Shown: one piece after another, positions 16,024 through 25,739 of the stretch
How positions within the stretch are numbered: position 1 is the first letter of the stretch
How the letters are laid out: the number at the start of each line of letters is the position of its first letter
Position numbers and translations under genes: made by a program
Notes under the pieces: model-generated
Seen by the model: only the letters and a program-made list of their open reading frames with translations
Databases searched by the model: none
Told to the model about the DNA's origin: nothing
Assembly: GCA_050953365.1 (NCBI GenBank)
Contig: JBMNMN010000002.1
Span: 186,001 to 250,000, forward strand
From: UBA1426 sp050953365
GTDB lineage: Bacteria > Bacillota > Clostridia > Peptostreptococcales > Anaerovoracaceae
Direction: 5' to 3'
Length of the DNA: 64,000 nucleotides

Positions 16024-18039
16024 ATGGAATATGTAAACCTGATCATCGATAACAGCAACGATAATACGGACATGCTCTATACATATGCTTCTGAAATTGA
16101 CGATCTGAAACCCGGGGACAAAGTGACCGTTCCCTTCGCGAAAGGCAACAAAGTATACGATGCATATGTGCATTCAATGGCAGAAGGACCGGATCCCCGT
16201 ATCAAGGAATATAAACATATAATCAGCAAGGATCCTCTTGTTTCTCTTCCTTCCGATGCGGTGGAAGTCAGTGAATTTATGCGGCAGCGCTACTTTTGCA
16301 GATACATTGACGCGATTAAATGCTTTGCTCCCGTAGGCGCCGCGGCCAAGAGGAAACCGAGGAAGGATCTTTTTGAAGGGAAAGAAGTAGAGAGAGTCGC
16401 TGCTCCGACGCTGACGCCGGAGCAGCAGGAAGCGGTAGAAAGAATAAAGCCTTATTTGCAGAGGAACGAGCATAAGGTGTTCCTGGTTCACGGCGTAACC
16501 AGCAGCGGAAAGACCGAAACATACATCAAGGTCATCGAAGAATGCCTGAAGCGGCAGAGGACAGCCATAATGCTTGTGCCGGAAATATCTTTGACAACCC
16601 AGACCATCCAGCGCTTTCAACAAAGATTTGGAACGGATGATTTGGCGGTGCTTCACAGCAAGCTTTCGAAGGGGGAGCGTTATGACCAGTGGATGCGGAT
16701 AAAAAGCGGCGAAGCGAAAGTTGTAATAGGCGCCCGCTCCGCGGTATTTGCGCCGGTTGAAAACCTCGGAGCCGTCATCTTGGACGAAGAGCACGAATCC
16801 ACTTATAAATCGGACATGACGCCGAAATACGATACGCTTGAAATAGCGGTCCGGCGCGCGCGCCGAAGCGGAGGCGTGGTCCTCTTGGGCAGCGCTACTC
16901 CCTCCCTCACATCGGCCTTCCGAGCGAATAAGGGAGAATACGAAAAAATACTGCTAAAGAAACGTTACAATAAAGTTCCGCTGCCTCTTGTGGATGTAGT
17001 TGACATGAGAGAGGAGCTGAAACAGGGCAACAAGAGCATTTTCAGCGTCAAGTTGTATGCGCAGATCCGGAGGTGTCTCGACGAAGGACGGCAGGCCATC
17101 CTGTTCCTCAATCGCAGGGGCTACTCCACCTTTTTGTCCTGCAGGAGCTGCGGTTACGTGATGCGTTGCGGGGAATGCGGAATTTCCATGACCTATCATA
17201 AAGCGCAGGGCGAGGCGGTTTGCCATTTCTGCGGGAGAAGGGCAAGGATACCCGATGTTTGCCCTCAATGCGGCAGCAAATACATGCGCCACTTCGGTAC
17301 CGGCACGGAGAAGGTGGAGGAGATCGCGGGCGAAACCTTTCCCGACGCTGTCATCGAGCGGCTGGATTTAGACACGGCGAAGCGAAGAGGAAGCATTGAT
17401 GCCATTCTATCCCGTTTCGGAAAAGGAAAAACAGACATCCTAATCGGAACGCAGCTTGTTGCCAAAGGTTTGGATTTTTCCAATGTAGGACTTGTAGGTA
17501 TCGTGGCAGCTGACATATCGTTAAATATACCGGACTTTCGGTCTTCGGAGCGCACGTTTCAGTTGATTACCCAAGCTGCCGGCCGGGCCGGACGGGGAAC
17601 GGATCCGGGCAGGGTGGTGATACAGAGCTACACTCCGGAGCACTACGCCATTCAACTGGCCGCGGAACAGGATTACGATCTGTTCTATGAAACGGAAATC
17701 AGGATTCGTGAGCAGATCGGCTATCCCCCCTTCTGCGATATCCTGTATATAATCTTGGCCGCCGAAACGGAGGAAGAGGCTTTAGAAGGTGCAGGGAAGA
17801 TTCGGCAATCCTTTTTACGGAGAGTAGGCAAGGATCATGCGGTGAATATATTGGGGCCGCGGCCGGCGCCAATAAATAAAGTTGACGGACAATGCAGATA
17901 CCAGCTGCTTATCAAGTGCTCCGAAGAAAATTGGGACACTTATAGTGCGGCGCTTTGGAAGATAAAGAATAAGGTAATTAAAGAAAAGCAAAAGGAATGG
18001 ACTTTATCAATCGATGTGAATCCGTATGGTTTTTTATAA
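16024..18039 (+). CDS. priA: Primosomal protein N' (replication restart helicase PriA)
   Basis: 671 residues from ATG 16024 behind TTGGAGG. PriA reloads the replisome at stalled forks. Order: N-terminal DNA-binding domain (about 1-100), helicase core with Walker A GVTSSGKTETYI, LDEEHEST, LLGSATPS, a zinc-binding insertion with four CxxC pairs (CRSCG, CGECG, CHFCG, CPQCG), then LIGTQLVAKGLDF and QAAGRAGRG motifs. Somewhat shorter than many PriA proteins (700-800), mainly in the N-terminal half. First gene of a run of eight housekeeping genes transcribed together. Confidence 0.95.
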   Translation: MEYVNLIIDNSNDNTDMLYTYASEIDDLKPGDKVTVPFAKGNKVYDAYVHSMAEGPDPRIKEYKHIISKDPLVSLPSDAVEVSEFMRQRYFCRYIDAIKCFAPVGAAAKRKPRKDLFEGKEVERVAAPTLTPEQQEAVERIKPYLQRNEHKVFLVHGVTSSGKTETYIKVIEECLKRQRTAIMLVPEISLTTQTIQRFQQRFGTDDLAVLHSKLSKGERYDQWMRIKSGEAKVVIGARSAVFAPVENLGAVILDEEHESTYKSDMTPKYDTLEIAVRRARRSGGVVLLGSATPSLTSAFRANKGEYEKILLKKRYNKVPLPLVDVVDMREELKQGNKSIFSVKLYAQIRRCLDEGRQAILFLNRRGYSTFLSCRSCGYVMRCGECGISMTYHKAQGEAVCHFCGRRARIPDVCPQCGSKYMRHFGTGTEKVEEIAGETFPDAVIERLDLDTAKRRGSIDAILSRFGKGKTDILIGTQLVAKGLDFSNVGLVGIVAADISLNIPDFRSSERTFQLITQAAGRAGRGTDPGRVVIQSYTPEHYAIQLAAEQDYDLFYETEIRIREQIGYPPFCDILYIILAAETEEEALEGAGKIRQSFLRRVGKDHAVNILGPRPAPINKVDGQCRYQLLIKCSEENWDTYSAALWKIKNKVIKEKQKEWTLSIDVNPYGFL

Positions 18040-18062
18040 AGTAAGATTAAGGAGCAATGAAT

Positions 18063-18542
18063 ATGGCATTGAGAAACATAGTGAAAGAAGGCGACGAAAT
18101 ATTAACGAAGCGCGCAAGAGAAGTTTCGGAGATCAACGACAGGATACGTCAACTATTGGATGACATGATTGATACTATGCGAGAGAACGACGGAGTCGGG
18201 TTGGCGGCGCCCCAGGTGGGTGTTTTGAGGCGTGTCTTCGTAGTGGAAGTAGACGATAAGATATATGAACTGATCAACCCTGAGATTATCGAAACGGAGG
18301 GGATTCAGACGGGAGAAGAAGGCTGCCTCAGCGTTCCCGGCTGCATCGGTACAGTGGAAAGGCCAGCATATATAAAGATGAAAGGCCTGGACCGCTACGG
18401 GAATGAAATCGAAGTGGAAGGTACGGAGTTGCTTGCCGTGGCCCTTTCCCATGAATACGACCATCTGGAAGGAATTCTTTTTGTCAACAAGGCTTTGGAA
18501 GTGAAGGAAATCGACGAGATTGACGAAAACGACCATCAGTAA
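18063..18542 (+). CDS. def: Peptide deformylase
   Basis: 159 residues. Removes the formyl group from nascent proteins. The three family motifs are present: GVGLAAPQVG, EEGCLSVPG with the metal-binding Cys, and HEYDHLEG with the HExxH metal site. ATG 18063 gives MALRNIV and correct spacing from AAGGAG; ATG 18057 would be only two bases from it. Placed between priA and fmt, the usual order, so removal and addition of formyl groups are coexpressed. Confidence 0.95.
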   Translation: MALRNIVKEGDEILTKRAREVSEINDRIRQLLDDMIDTMRENDGVGLAAPQVGVLRRVFVVEVDDKIYELINPEIIETEGIQTGEEGCLSVPGCIGTVERPAYIKMKGLDRYGNEIEVEGTELLAVALSHEYDHLEGILFVNKALEVKEIDEIDENDHQ

Positions 18543-18554
18543 AGGAGGATGGCA

Positions 18555-19484
18555 ATGAGAATTGTGTACATGGGAACTTCCGATTTTGCAGTTCCTCCGC
18601 TGAAACGAATAAAAGAAGAGGGATATGAGATTCCCTTGGTCATAACCCAGCCTGACAGACCGAAAAACAGAGGAATGAAGGTTCAGCCAACGCCTGTAAA
18701 AATTCAGGCTGAGGAGTACGGTATACCGGTTCTGCAGCCGGAAAGTATTTCTGACTCTTCGGAATTGATCCGGTATCTTCAGGAAACAGATCCGGACATT
18801 ATCGTTGTAGCGGCTTACGGCAAGCTGCTTCCTAAAAGTCTATTAAGTTTGCCTCGTTTGGGCTGTGTTAACATTCATGCTTCCCTGTTGCCGAAATACA
18901 GGGGGGCGGCGCCCATTCAACGGGCCATTCTCTCCGGAGATGCGGAGACGGGGGTTACCTTGATGTATATGTCGGAAGGTATGGATGAAGGCGATATGAT
19001 AGCAAAGAAAGCCGTTCCGATAGATAATAAAACGGCAGGCCAGCTGTGGAACGAACTTGCCCTGCTCGGCGCGGATCTGTTGGCGGAAACCCTTCCGGCC
19101 ATCGAAGCCGGAACCGCCGGAAGAACGGCGCAAGACAGCAATTTGGCCACATATGCTCCGAAGATTACCAAGGAAGACGGTCTGGTGGATTTTCATCAAA
19201 AGGCGGAAGTAATTGAGCGCCAAATTCGAGCTATGAACCCGCGCCCGGGGGCATACACCTTCCTTGAGGGAGTGCCCATTAAGCTGTTTTCAGCAGAGTT
19301 AGTGGGTTCCGATGTGAACGATAGGCCGGGGCTGATCAAAGATGTGAGCAGGAAAGGCATTCTGGTTGCGGCAGGAGAAGGAGATTTACTGGTTACCCGA
19401 ATTCAAATGCCGGGAAAGCGGCCGATGGATGTTTCTGAATATATAAAAGGGAATAAAATTGAAATCGGTACTGTTTTAGGGTAA
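18555..19484 (+). CDS. fmt: Methionyl-tRNA formyltransferase
   Basis: 309 residues. Formylates initiator Met-tRNA using 10-formyltetrahydrofolate. Seen: RIVYMGTSDFAVPPL, the folate-site segment VNIHASLLPKYRGAAPIQRAI, GVTLMYMSEGMDEGDMI, and a C-terminal OB-like tRNA-binding domain from about residue 205. ATG 18555 is preceded by AAAGGAGG; the ATG at 18549 overlaps that site and is rejected. Confidence 0.96.
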   Translation: MRIVYMGTSDFAVPPLKRIKEEGYEIPLVITQPDRPKNRGMKVQPTPVKIQAEEYGIPVLQPESISDSSELIRYLQETDPDIIVVAAYGKLLPKSLLSLPRLGCVNIHASLLPKYRGAAPIQRAILSGDAETGVTLMYMSEGMDEGDMIAKKAVPIDNKTAGQLWNELALLGADLLAETLPAIEAGTAGRTAQDSNLATYAPKITKEDGLVDFHQKAEVIERQIRAMNPRPGAYTFLEGVPIKLFSAELVGSDVNDRPGLIKDVSRKGILVAAGEGDLLVTRIQMPGKRPMDVSEYIKGNKIEIGTVLG

Positions 19485-19551
19485 AATATAATGAAGCGGT
19501 AATATCTCCGCCCCGTATGTATGTGCAGATGGCAGTGGAGGAGGCCAAGTC

Positions 19552-20832
19552 ATGGATCATGCTCGAAGGACAGCATATCTCACTTTGATGGATATTGAGA
19601 AAAACAAGGCATATTCCAACCTTGCTCTGAATCATCACATCGCAGTGGCAAAACCGGATTCCAAAGCCTTTGTCAGAAGACTTGTATACGGCGTACTGGA
19701 AAATCGTATATTTTTGGATTATATCATTCAACATTATCTGACGGATCCGTCTCATAAACTGGATGCCAGTGATCGCACCGTTTTACGAATGGGGCTGTAT
19801 CAACTGGCATTTATGGATTCAATCCCTCCTTATGCTGCAGTTACAGAAACGGTAAACTTGGCAAAGCGTTATTGCAAAGGCCGGGAAGGGTTTGTCAATG
19901 CCATACTCCGCAATTACCTGCGGACAAAAGATAAGATCTCGCTGCCCGACCGAGAGACGGACGAGATCGCCTATCTTTCGGTAAAGTATTCCTATGCGCC
20001 ATGGATTGTAAAGATGTGGCTTGCGGAATACGGTTCTCAGTTTACGGAAGAACTTCTGGCGGAAGGGAATAAGACGCCGGAACTGGTGATACGTCCCAAT
20101 TTGCTAAAAAACTCAAGAAAAGAGTTAAAAAGGCGGCTAGAGAACCATGGCTATGAGGTACACGACGGTCGCATGAGCCATATTGCCCTTCGGGTAAAAG
20201 GAGAAGGCCTGCTGGATACTTTCCTGTACAAAAGCGGGATGTTCTCCGTTCAGGACGAGAGCTCCATGGTGGTGGTGGATGTTTTGGATCCAAAGCCCAA
20301 TGAGTTTATTATTGATGTATGTGCAGCTCCCGGCGGCAAGACCATGTATATAGCCGAACGCATGGAGAACAGAGGTCGCATTATCGCCAGGGACTTATAC
20401 AAGAAAAAACTGGACTTGTTGCGTAAGGATGCCGATAGGTTGGGAATTTCTATCATAGAGACGGGTACCTGGGATGCTTCGAAAACCGACAGCGCGTTGG
20501 CAGAGCAGGCAGATCGGGTTCTTGTAGATGCGCCCTGTTCGGGTTTGGGCATTGTGCGGAGAAAGCCGGAGATCAAATACAAGGAATGGGAAGGAGAGCT
20601 TGAAAGCCTTCCGGAGCTACAGATGCGTATTTTGAACGCTTCCTCTAAATATGTAAAGCCGGGAGGGGTTTTGCTCTACAGCACCTGCACTATCAATACG
20701 GCGGAAAATCAAGATATTACAAAAGCCTTTTTAAAGGAAAATAAGCAATTTATTATGGAAGAAAGCATACAGCTCTTCCCCAACATAACCGATACGGATG
20801 GGTTTTACATTTGCAGGATGAGGCGGCGTTAA
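19552..20832 (+). CDS. rsmB: 16S rRNA (cytosine-967-C5) methyltransferase
   Basis: 426 residues. N-terminal NusB-like RNA-binding domain (about 1-140, ARRTAYLTLMDIEKNKAYSN) and a C-terminal SAM-dependent RNA m5C methyltransferase domain: VCAAPGGKTMYIAE, DAPCSGLGI with the release Cys, and LLYSTCTIN with the catalytic Cys. Modifies C967 of 16S rRNA. Located 67 bases after fmt in the priA-rpe operon, which is its standard location. Confidence 0.94.
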   Translation: MDHARRTAYLTLMDIEKNKAYSNLALNHHIAVAKPDSKAFVRRLVYGVLENRIFLDYIIQHYLTDPSHKLDASDRTVLRMGLYQLAFMDSIPPYAAVTETVNLAKRYCKGREGFVNAILRNYLRTKDKISLPDRETDEIAYLSVKYSYAPWIVKMWLAEYGSQFTEELLAEGNKTPELVIRPNLLKNSRKELKRRLENHGYEVHDGRMSHIALRVKGEGLLDTFLYKSGMFSVQDESSMVVVDVLDPKPNEFIIDVCAAPGGKTMYIAERMENRGRIIARDLYKKKLDLLRKDADRLGISIIETGTWDASKTDSALAEQADRVLVDAPCSGLGIVRRKPEIKYKEWEGELESLPELQMRILNASSKYVKPGGVLLYSTCTINTAENQDITKAFLKENKQFIMEESIQLFPNITDTDGFYICRMRRR

Positions 20833-20834
20833 TT

Positions 20835-21560
20835 ATGCTACGATCGGCATGCGGAACGGATAAAGGCAAATTAAGAGGCACCAATGAGGACTCCATGCTG
20901 TGTATGGATTCTCTCGGTTTCTATATGGTGGCAGATGGCGTGGGAGGTCACAATTCCGGCGAGATCGCCAGTCGGCTTGCGGTGGACCTGATGAAAACCC
21001 ATTTGCTTGCCAATCCGCCGGATCGTATAAAAGAATCGGATCTGCCGGATTTTTTCAATCGCTGTCTTTGGCAGATAAACGAAGAGATTTACAAGAGAGC
21101 ATCCTCCGATGTGGGGAATATAGGTATGGCAACCACAGCCGTGATGTTATTGCTTCGAGGGAAAAAAGCATATATTTTCAATGTAGGCGACAGCCGGGCC
21201 TACCTATACCGGCAGGGAGTGCTTACTCGCATCACCGAAGATCATACATATGTGAACGAGCTGTTAAAGAGTGGTCGCATCAGTGAATATGAGGCGGAGG
21301 TGCATCCTAAAAGAAACATTATCACCAGGGCCTTCGGCAGCGAAGAAACCATTGCGCCTGATTTTTATCAATTCGATGTGACCGTCGGTGACCGCATTTT
21401 ACTATGTACAGACGGCCTATATAACGAGGTCGCTGAAGAGCAGATTCGCGAGCTGACCCATCGGGAACGGGATCTTGAGAAATTGGTCATGTCCTTGATA
21501 CATAGCGCCTGTGATAACGGCGGAAAGGACAACATCACGGTGATCTGTGTCGAGACTTAA
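20835..21560 (+). CDS. stp: Stp1/PrpC-type PP2C protein phosphatase
   Basis: 241 residues, starting at ATG 20835 two bases after the rsmB stop (a TTG at 20811 is a weaker alternative). Metal-dependent PP2C Ser/Thr phosphatase: TNEDSML, VADGVGGHNSGE, VGDSRAYLYR, LLCTDGLYNEV and GGKDNITVI carry the metal-binding Asp residues. It dephosphorylates the substrates of, and the kinase encoded by, the next gene. Confidence 0.94.
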   Translation: MLRSACGTDKGKLRGTNEDSMLCMDSLGFYMVADGVGGHNSGEIASRLAVDLMKTHLLANPPDRIKESDLPDFFNRCLWQINEEIYKRASSDVGNIGMATTAVMLLLRGKKAYIFNVGDSRAYLYRQGVLTRITEDHTYVNELLKSGRISEYEAEVHPKRNIITRAFGSEETIAPDFYQFDVTVGDRILLCTDGLYNEVAEEQIRELTHRERDLEKLVMSLIHSACDNGGKDNITVICVET

Positions 21561-21578
21561 TGAGCGAAGGAGAGAACT

Positions 21579-23552
21579 ATGAGCAGCAGAGTACTGGCTG
21601 AGAGATATGAATTATTGGAAAAGATCGGCGACGGCGGCATGGCCGTGGTTTATAAGGCGCGAGACCGATTGTTAAACCGTTACGTTGCCGTTAAAATATT
21701 AAAGCCTGAGTTTTCCAAGGACTATAAGTTTATCGAGAGTTTCCGCAGGGAATCTCAGGCTGCGGCCAGCATGACATACCCTCATATTGTAAATATTTAT
21801 GATGTGGGGCGAGAAGGCAACATTAACTATATTGTGATGGAATTGATCGAAGGCAAGACTCTGTCTGCTCTGATTCAGGAGAAGGGAGCTCTTAAGCCCA
21901 GGGATGCGGTGATTATTACGAGACAGATTGCATCCGCCCTGAGCCATGCCCATAAGAATCATATTATACATAGAGATGTTAAGCCTCATAATATTCTGTT
22001 GACGGCCGACGGTACTGCAAAAATTGCCGATTTTGGCATTGCAAAGGCTGTAAATTCCGGAACCATCATAAACGGCGATGATGCGGTCATGGGTTCTGTG
22101 CACTATTTTTCACCGGAGCAGGCCAGAGGCGGGTATGTTGACGAAAAATCCGACATTTATTCTTTAGGGATTGTTTTGTATGAGATGTTAACCGGGCAGG
22201 TTCCCTTCGATGCGGAAAATCCCGTGGCTGTGGCCATGAAACATATGAACGAGGAAATGATTCCTCCCTCTGCCTTGGTACCGGATATTCCTCCTGAGGT
22301 GGAGGCCATCGTGCTCAAGGCTACGGATAAATACCAGACTAATCGGTACAAATCGGCGGACGAGATGCTGGAAGCGTTGAACAAGGCGAATTTAAGCTCC
22401 ATAGGTATCTACGGAGGCTTTGGAAGAAGTAAAAATCTGGATACATCGGGTTCTACAAACAATCGGCAAGGGGATGGCAATTCGGCAATATCGGAAGAAG
22501 TATCGACAGAAGTAACGGAGGCAGGAGTGAAAAGCGGAAAAAACGGAAAAGGATCAAAAGGCAAGAAGAAAATTCGAATTAATAAAGTTAAGGTTGCAGC
22601 AGTTATCTTGGCGCTGCTCGTTGCCTTACCGGCCAGTCAGTTGATATTATCTGTCATTGAGAAGGGGACTGCGCCAAAAGAAGTTACGGTGCCTTCCTTG
22701 GTGGGCATGACCTTCGAAGAGGCGGAGGCTGAGCTTGATGAAGTCGGATTGAAGATTGAGCTTGCCGGAGAAGTTGCCAGTGCCGAGTATGCGGAAGGCC
22801 TCATCGTTTCCCAGGATCCTTTAGCGGATATGGTAGTCAAAACGGGCAAAACCGTTAGAGTAAATATCAGCAAGGGATTGGAGGAGAACACGATTCCTTC
22901 CGTGATCGGCAGAACACTGAGTGATGCGGTATTTTTACTTGAGAGCTACGGGTATGTGAAGGGCAGTGTCAGTGAGGAATTCAGCGAGATGCCCATAGGT
23001 GTGATCATCCGCCAGTTCCCGACGGGAGGCAGCGCCGCCGAAGCAGGCACGAGGGTCGATCTGGTAGTCAGCAAAGGCGAGGAAATCGTGATCACCACCG
23101 TCCCGAGTCTCTTTGGCATGACCTTGGATGAAGCTCGCAGCGCATTGGAAAGAGAAGGTCTGATTCTTTCAAGTGAAATCCAATATGCGCCAAGCAACGA
23201 ATATGCGGAGGGTTTGATCTGCGGGCAGAGCGTTTCTCCGGGATTGGGCGTTGACAAAGGCACGTCTATCAGCGTAACCCTGAGCACAGGACCGGATGAG
23301 AGCGCCGGAGCAGGGGTGGTGGACATTCCCATTTCCTACAATGCTGCGCAAAATGAGGTGTTCTACCTGACGGTAATGGTATCCGACAGCGCCGGAGTGA
23401 CCACACCCATTAATTATGAACAGAGAATTAAGAGCAACGGCTCGGAGGTCTTTTCGGTAAGCGGTAACGGCCAGGGATCGGTGAAAATATACTTCGACAA
23501 TGCCTTAGTGCAGGAATATATCGTTGATTTCGACAGTGGGGTTATACTTTAA
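21579..23552 (+). CDS. prkC: Ser/Thr protein kinase with three PASTA domains (PrkC/PknB family)
   Basis: 657 residues. Cytoplasmic kinase domain (about 1-270): GDGGMAVVYKA, VAVKILK with the ATP Lys, HRDVKPHNILL, DFGIAKA, GSVHYFSPEQARGG. A basic linker precedes one membrane helix (about 337-358). Outside are three PASTA repeats beginning near 369 (VTVPSLVGM), 437 (NTIPSVIGR) and 507 (TTVPSLFGM), then about 80 C-terminal residues of unknown fold. PASTA domains sense muropeptides or lipid II; the kinase controls growth, cell wall synthesis and spore germination in relatives. Pairs with the upstream phosphatase. Confidence 0.95.
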   Translation: MSSRVLAERYELLEKIGDGGMAVVYKARDRLLNRYVAVKILKPEFSKDYKFIESFRRESQAAASMTYPHIVNIYDVGREGNINYIVMELIEGKTLSALIQEKGALKPRDAVIITRQIASALSHAHKNHIIHRDVKPHNILLTADGTAKIADFGIAKAVNSGTIINGDDAVMGSVHYFSPEQARGGYVDEKSDIYSLGIVLYEMLTGQVPFDAENPVAVAMKHMNEEMIPPSALVPDIPPEVEAIVLKATDKYQTNRYKSADEMLEALNKANLSSIGIYGGFGRSKNLDTSGSTNNRQGDGNSAISEEVSTEVTEAGVKSGKNGKGSKGKKKIRINKVKVAAVILALLVALPASQLILSVIEKGTAPKEVTVPSLVGMTFEEAEAELDEVGLKIELAGEVASAEYAEGLIVSQDPLADMVVKTGKTVRVNISKGLEENTIPSVIGRTLSDAVFLLESYGYVKGSVSEEFSEMPIGVIIRQFPTGGSAAEAGTRVDLVVSKGEEIVITTVPSLFGMTLDEARSALEREGLILSSEIQYAPSNEYAEGLICGQSVSPGLGVDKGTSISVTLSTGPDESAGAGVVDIPISYNAAQNEVFYLTVMVSDSAGVTTPINYEQRIKSNGSEVFSVSGNGQGSVKIYFDNALVQEYIVDFDSGVIL

Positions 23553-24427
23553 TGATAGTGACCGAAGGAACCATTGTTAAAGGCATCGGCGGATTTTATT
23601 ATGTAAAAACGGCTGATAAGACATATCAATGCAAGGCCAGGGGTATATTCCGTAAAGACGGGACGGTGCCCTTCGTGGGAGATCTGGTTGAGATAGAGCC
23701 TTTGAATGATGACGAGGCGGTGATTACCCGGATCTTGCCGCGGAAGAATCAGTTTATCCGGCCTCCGGTGGCAAATGTGGACTGTCTTATCATCACGGCG
23801 GCGTTGAAAAAGCCGGAACTAAACCTGTATATAATCGATAAATTTCTTGTCATGGCGGAATATCATCATACGGAAATCGGAATCTGCCTAAACAAGATAG
23901 ACTTAGCCGAACCCGGCGAGGTGGATGCATTCCTGGAGATATATGAGGGACTTTATCCTGTGCTCTGCGTCAGCGGCAAAACCGGGGAAGGTCTGGATGG
24001 ACTTCGGAATTTCCTTGCGGGGAAAAAGTCCGCTTTTGCCGGCCCCTCAGGAGTGGGAAAGTCGACTCTCCTCAATCGATTGGCAGATACAGTGAATGTC
24101 GAGACAGGCGAAATAAGTGAAAAATCTCAACGAGGGAAGCATACCACCCGGCATGTGGAGCTGTTTCGGCTGTCCGATGACAGCATGATCTTTGATACGC
24201 CCGGATTTACTTCCTTTGAGGTGTTGGATGCGGAAGAACAGGAGCTGGCCTTCCTGTATCCGGAGATGGCTCCCTTTATCGGCCAGTGTAAATACTATAA
24301 TTGCAGGCACGTTTCAGAGCCCGGCTGCATGGTTCGGGTTGCTGCGGAAGAAGGAACCATCCATACATCGCGTTATAATTCTTATTGCAAACAGATGAAA
24401 GAAATACAGGAAATGAGGAAGTACTGA
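23552..24427 (+). CDS. rsgA: Ribosome small subunit-dependent GTPase A
   Basis: 291 residues. Circularly permuted GTPase that assists late 30S assembly. N-terminal OB domain (1 to about 65), then G motifs in permuted order: NKID (G4), FAGPSGVGKSTLLNRL (G1), RGKHTTRH, and FDTPGF (G3), followed by the zinc domain CKYYNCRHVSEPGC. Its ATG shares one base with the kinase stop, so translation is coupled. Confidence 0.95.
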   Translation: MIVTEGTIVKGIGGFYYVKTADKTYQCKARGIFRKDGTVPFVGDLVEIEPLNDDEAVITRILPRKNQFIRPPVANVDCLIITAALKKPELNLYIIDKFLVMAEYHHTEIGICLNKIDLAEPGEVDAFLEIYEGLYPVLCVSGKTGEGLDGLRNFLAGKKSAFAGPSGVGKSTLLNRLADTVNVETGEISEKSQRGKHTTRHVELFRLSDDSMIFDTPGFTSFEVLDAEEQELAFLYPEMAPFIGQCKYYNCRHVSEPGCMVRVAAEEGTIHTSRYNSYCKQMKEIQEMRKY

Positions 24428-25077
24428 TGAACAGACTGGCTCCATCCATCTTATCGGCGGATTTTTGCCGACTGGGAGAAGAAGTGAAGACCATCGAAGA
24501 AGCCGGCGCCCATGCCATCCATATAGATGTTATGGACGGACATTTCGTGCCCAATATTTCCTTCGGCTCCGCGGTGATGAAAAGCCTGTTGGGGAAGACC
24601 GGGCTGCCCTTCGATGTCCATCTGATGATCGAGGATCCGGACCGTTATATAAAGGATTTTGTGACGGAGAACACGGAAATTATTACGGTTCATCAGGAGG
24701 CCTGCATCCATCTGCACCGGACATTGCAGATGATCAAATCCTGCGGAGTAAAGGCAGGGGTTTCGCTGAACCCCGCTACGCCTGTTTCCACACTGGAATA
24801 TGTTTTTGAAGATCTGGATTACGTATTGGTAATGTCTGTCAATCCCGGTTTCGGAGGGCAGCAATTCATCCCTTCCGCGCTGGAGAAAATCAAAAAACTT
24901 GCCGTAATGAAAGCGCAGCGCAATTCCGACCTGATCATCGCCGTAGACGGGGGCATCACATTGGAAAATGTGGAGCAGGTGGTGGGCGCCGGCGCCAATC
25001 TCATCGTAGCCGGTTCCTCGGTGTTCGGGGCCCCGGATGTCAGGAAACGGGTTCAGGACTTTGTTGCATTATTGTAA
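24427..25077 (+). CDS. rpe: Ribulose-phosphate 3-epimerase
   Basis: 216 residues from ATG 24427, overlapping the rsgA stop by one base. Interconverts ribulose-5-phosphate and xylulose-5-phosphate in the pentose phosphate pathway. TIM-barrel motifs: LAPSILSADF, HIDVMDGHFVPN with catalytic Asp and metal His, VHLMIEDPDRY, MSVNPGFGGQQFI and IAVDGGI. Last recognisable gene of the priA operon; the thiamine pyrophosphokinase gene that often follows in Clostridia is not present here. Confidence 0.95.
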   Translation: MNRLAPSILSADFCRLGEEVKTIEEAGAHAIHIDVMDGHFVPNISFGSAVMKSLLGKTGLPFDVHLMIEDPDRYIKDFVTENTEIITVHQEACIHLHRTLQMIKSCGVKAGVSLNPATPVSTLEYVFEDLDYVLVMSVNPGFGGQQFIPSALEKIKKLAVMKAQRNSDLIIAVDGGITLENVEQVVGAGANLIVAGSSVFGAPDVRKRVQDFVALL

Positions 25078-25664
25078 TTTGCCGATTGTATTTGTTGATC
25101 TGTTGTAGCAGCCTGGCAGTCGTATCTGTTGCAGAGTCGTATAGTTGTATCTGTTGTAGCAGTTTTATCTGTCTTATATGTATGTCTGCCGTATCTGTTC
25201 TGGCTGCGTACGTCGTTCTTCTCGAAGTTATATCTGATGTCTGGCTCCGAATGCGGCTCTCACAAGAAAAAGAGAGAAAAAGGCCGCAACAGCTTCGACC
25301 ATGTCTATTACAATGCTCTGAATGAAGTTCTCAAATAAAAAGAAAGGTTAAGAACTCAGTGGCAGCTTTTACAGACGTTCATCGCTTGACTCAAATATAA
25401 TTCTCAAATATACAAAGGTAAAAAAGGCAGCCGATTCCTGTTTGTAAATTTTATCGGTTGCTCCTATGATTCCTATTGTATTTGGCTGACATTTCCCCAT
25501 GATTCTTTGGTTATGCTTTTTCTCTTTGTTCTTGTTTACATCGCAAGATTAAGTAGTAAACAAAACATTACTTTAATAGAGTATCCGATTGAATTTTTGT
25601 CTACGTACTTTTAATAAGCATCGGATAGCTAATACAAAGTTTACATCATTATGGAAAATAATGG
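25078..25664. other. Gene-poor gap with GTATCTGTTG-rich low-complexity stretch
   Basis: No convincing gene. From 25083 to about 25235 the words GTATCTGTTG, TTGTAGCAG and TATCTG recur irregularly. A frame open from TTG 25129 to 25338 would encode a hydrophobic then basic peptide (VVSVVAVLSVLYVCLPYLFW, later HKKKREKG), but it has no ribosome binding site. TATCCGAT at 25582-25589 and ATCGGATA at 25620-25627 form an inverted repeat without a T run. The stretch may be the remnant of a lost gene after rpe; that is speculation. Confidence 0.4.
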
Positions 25665-25693
25665 TTGACAATGGAATAAATGGGTGATAATAT
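25665..25693 (+). promoter_or_regulatory. Promoter of the Tad-like operon
   Basis: TTGACA (25665-25670), a 17-base spacer and TAATAT (25688-25693, within TGATAATATATT). It lies 47 bases before the first gene of the operon. Confidence 0.55.
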
Positions 25694-25739
25694 ATTTCCA
25701 TAAAATGTAATTATTGTCATCGAGGAAGGAGGTGCCTGT

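Noticed and set aside
25086..25338. Two small hydrophobic frames after rpe
   Set aside because: No ribosome binding site, low-complexity repeated codons, and mutually overlapping frames; described as a gap instead.
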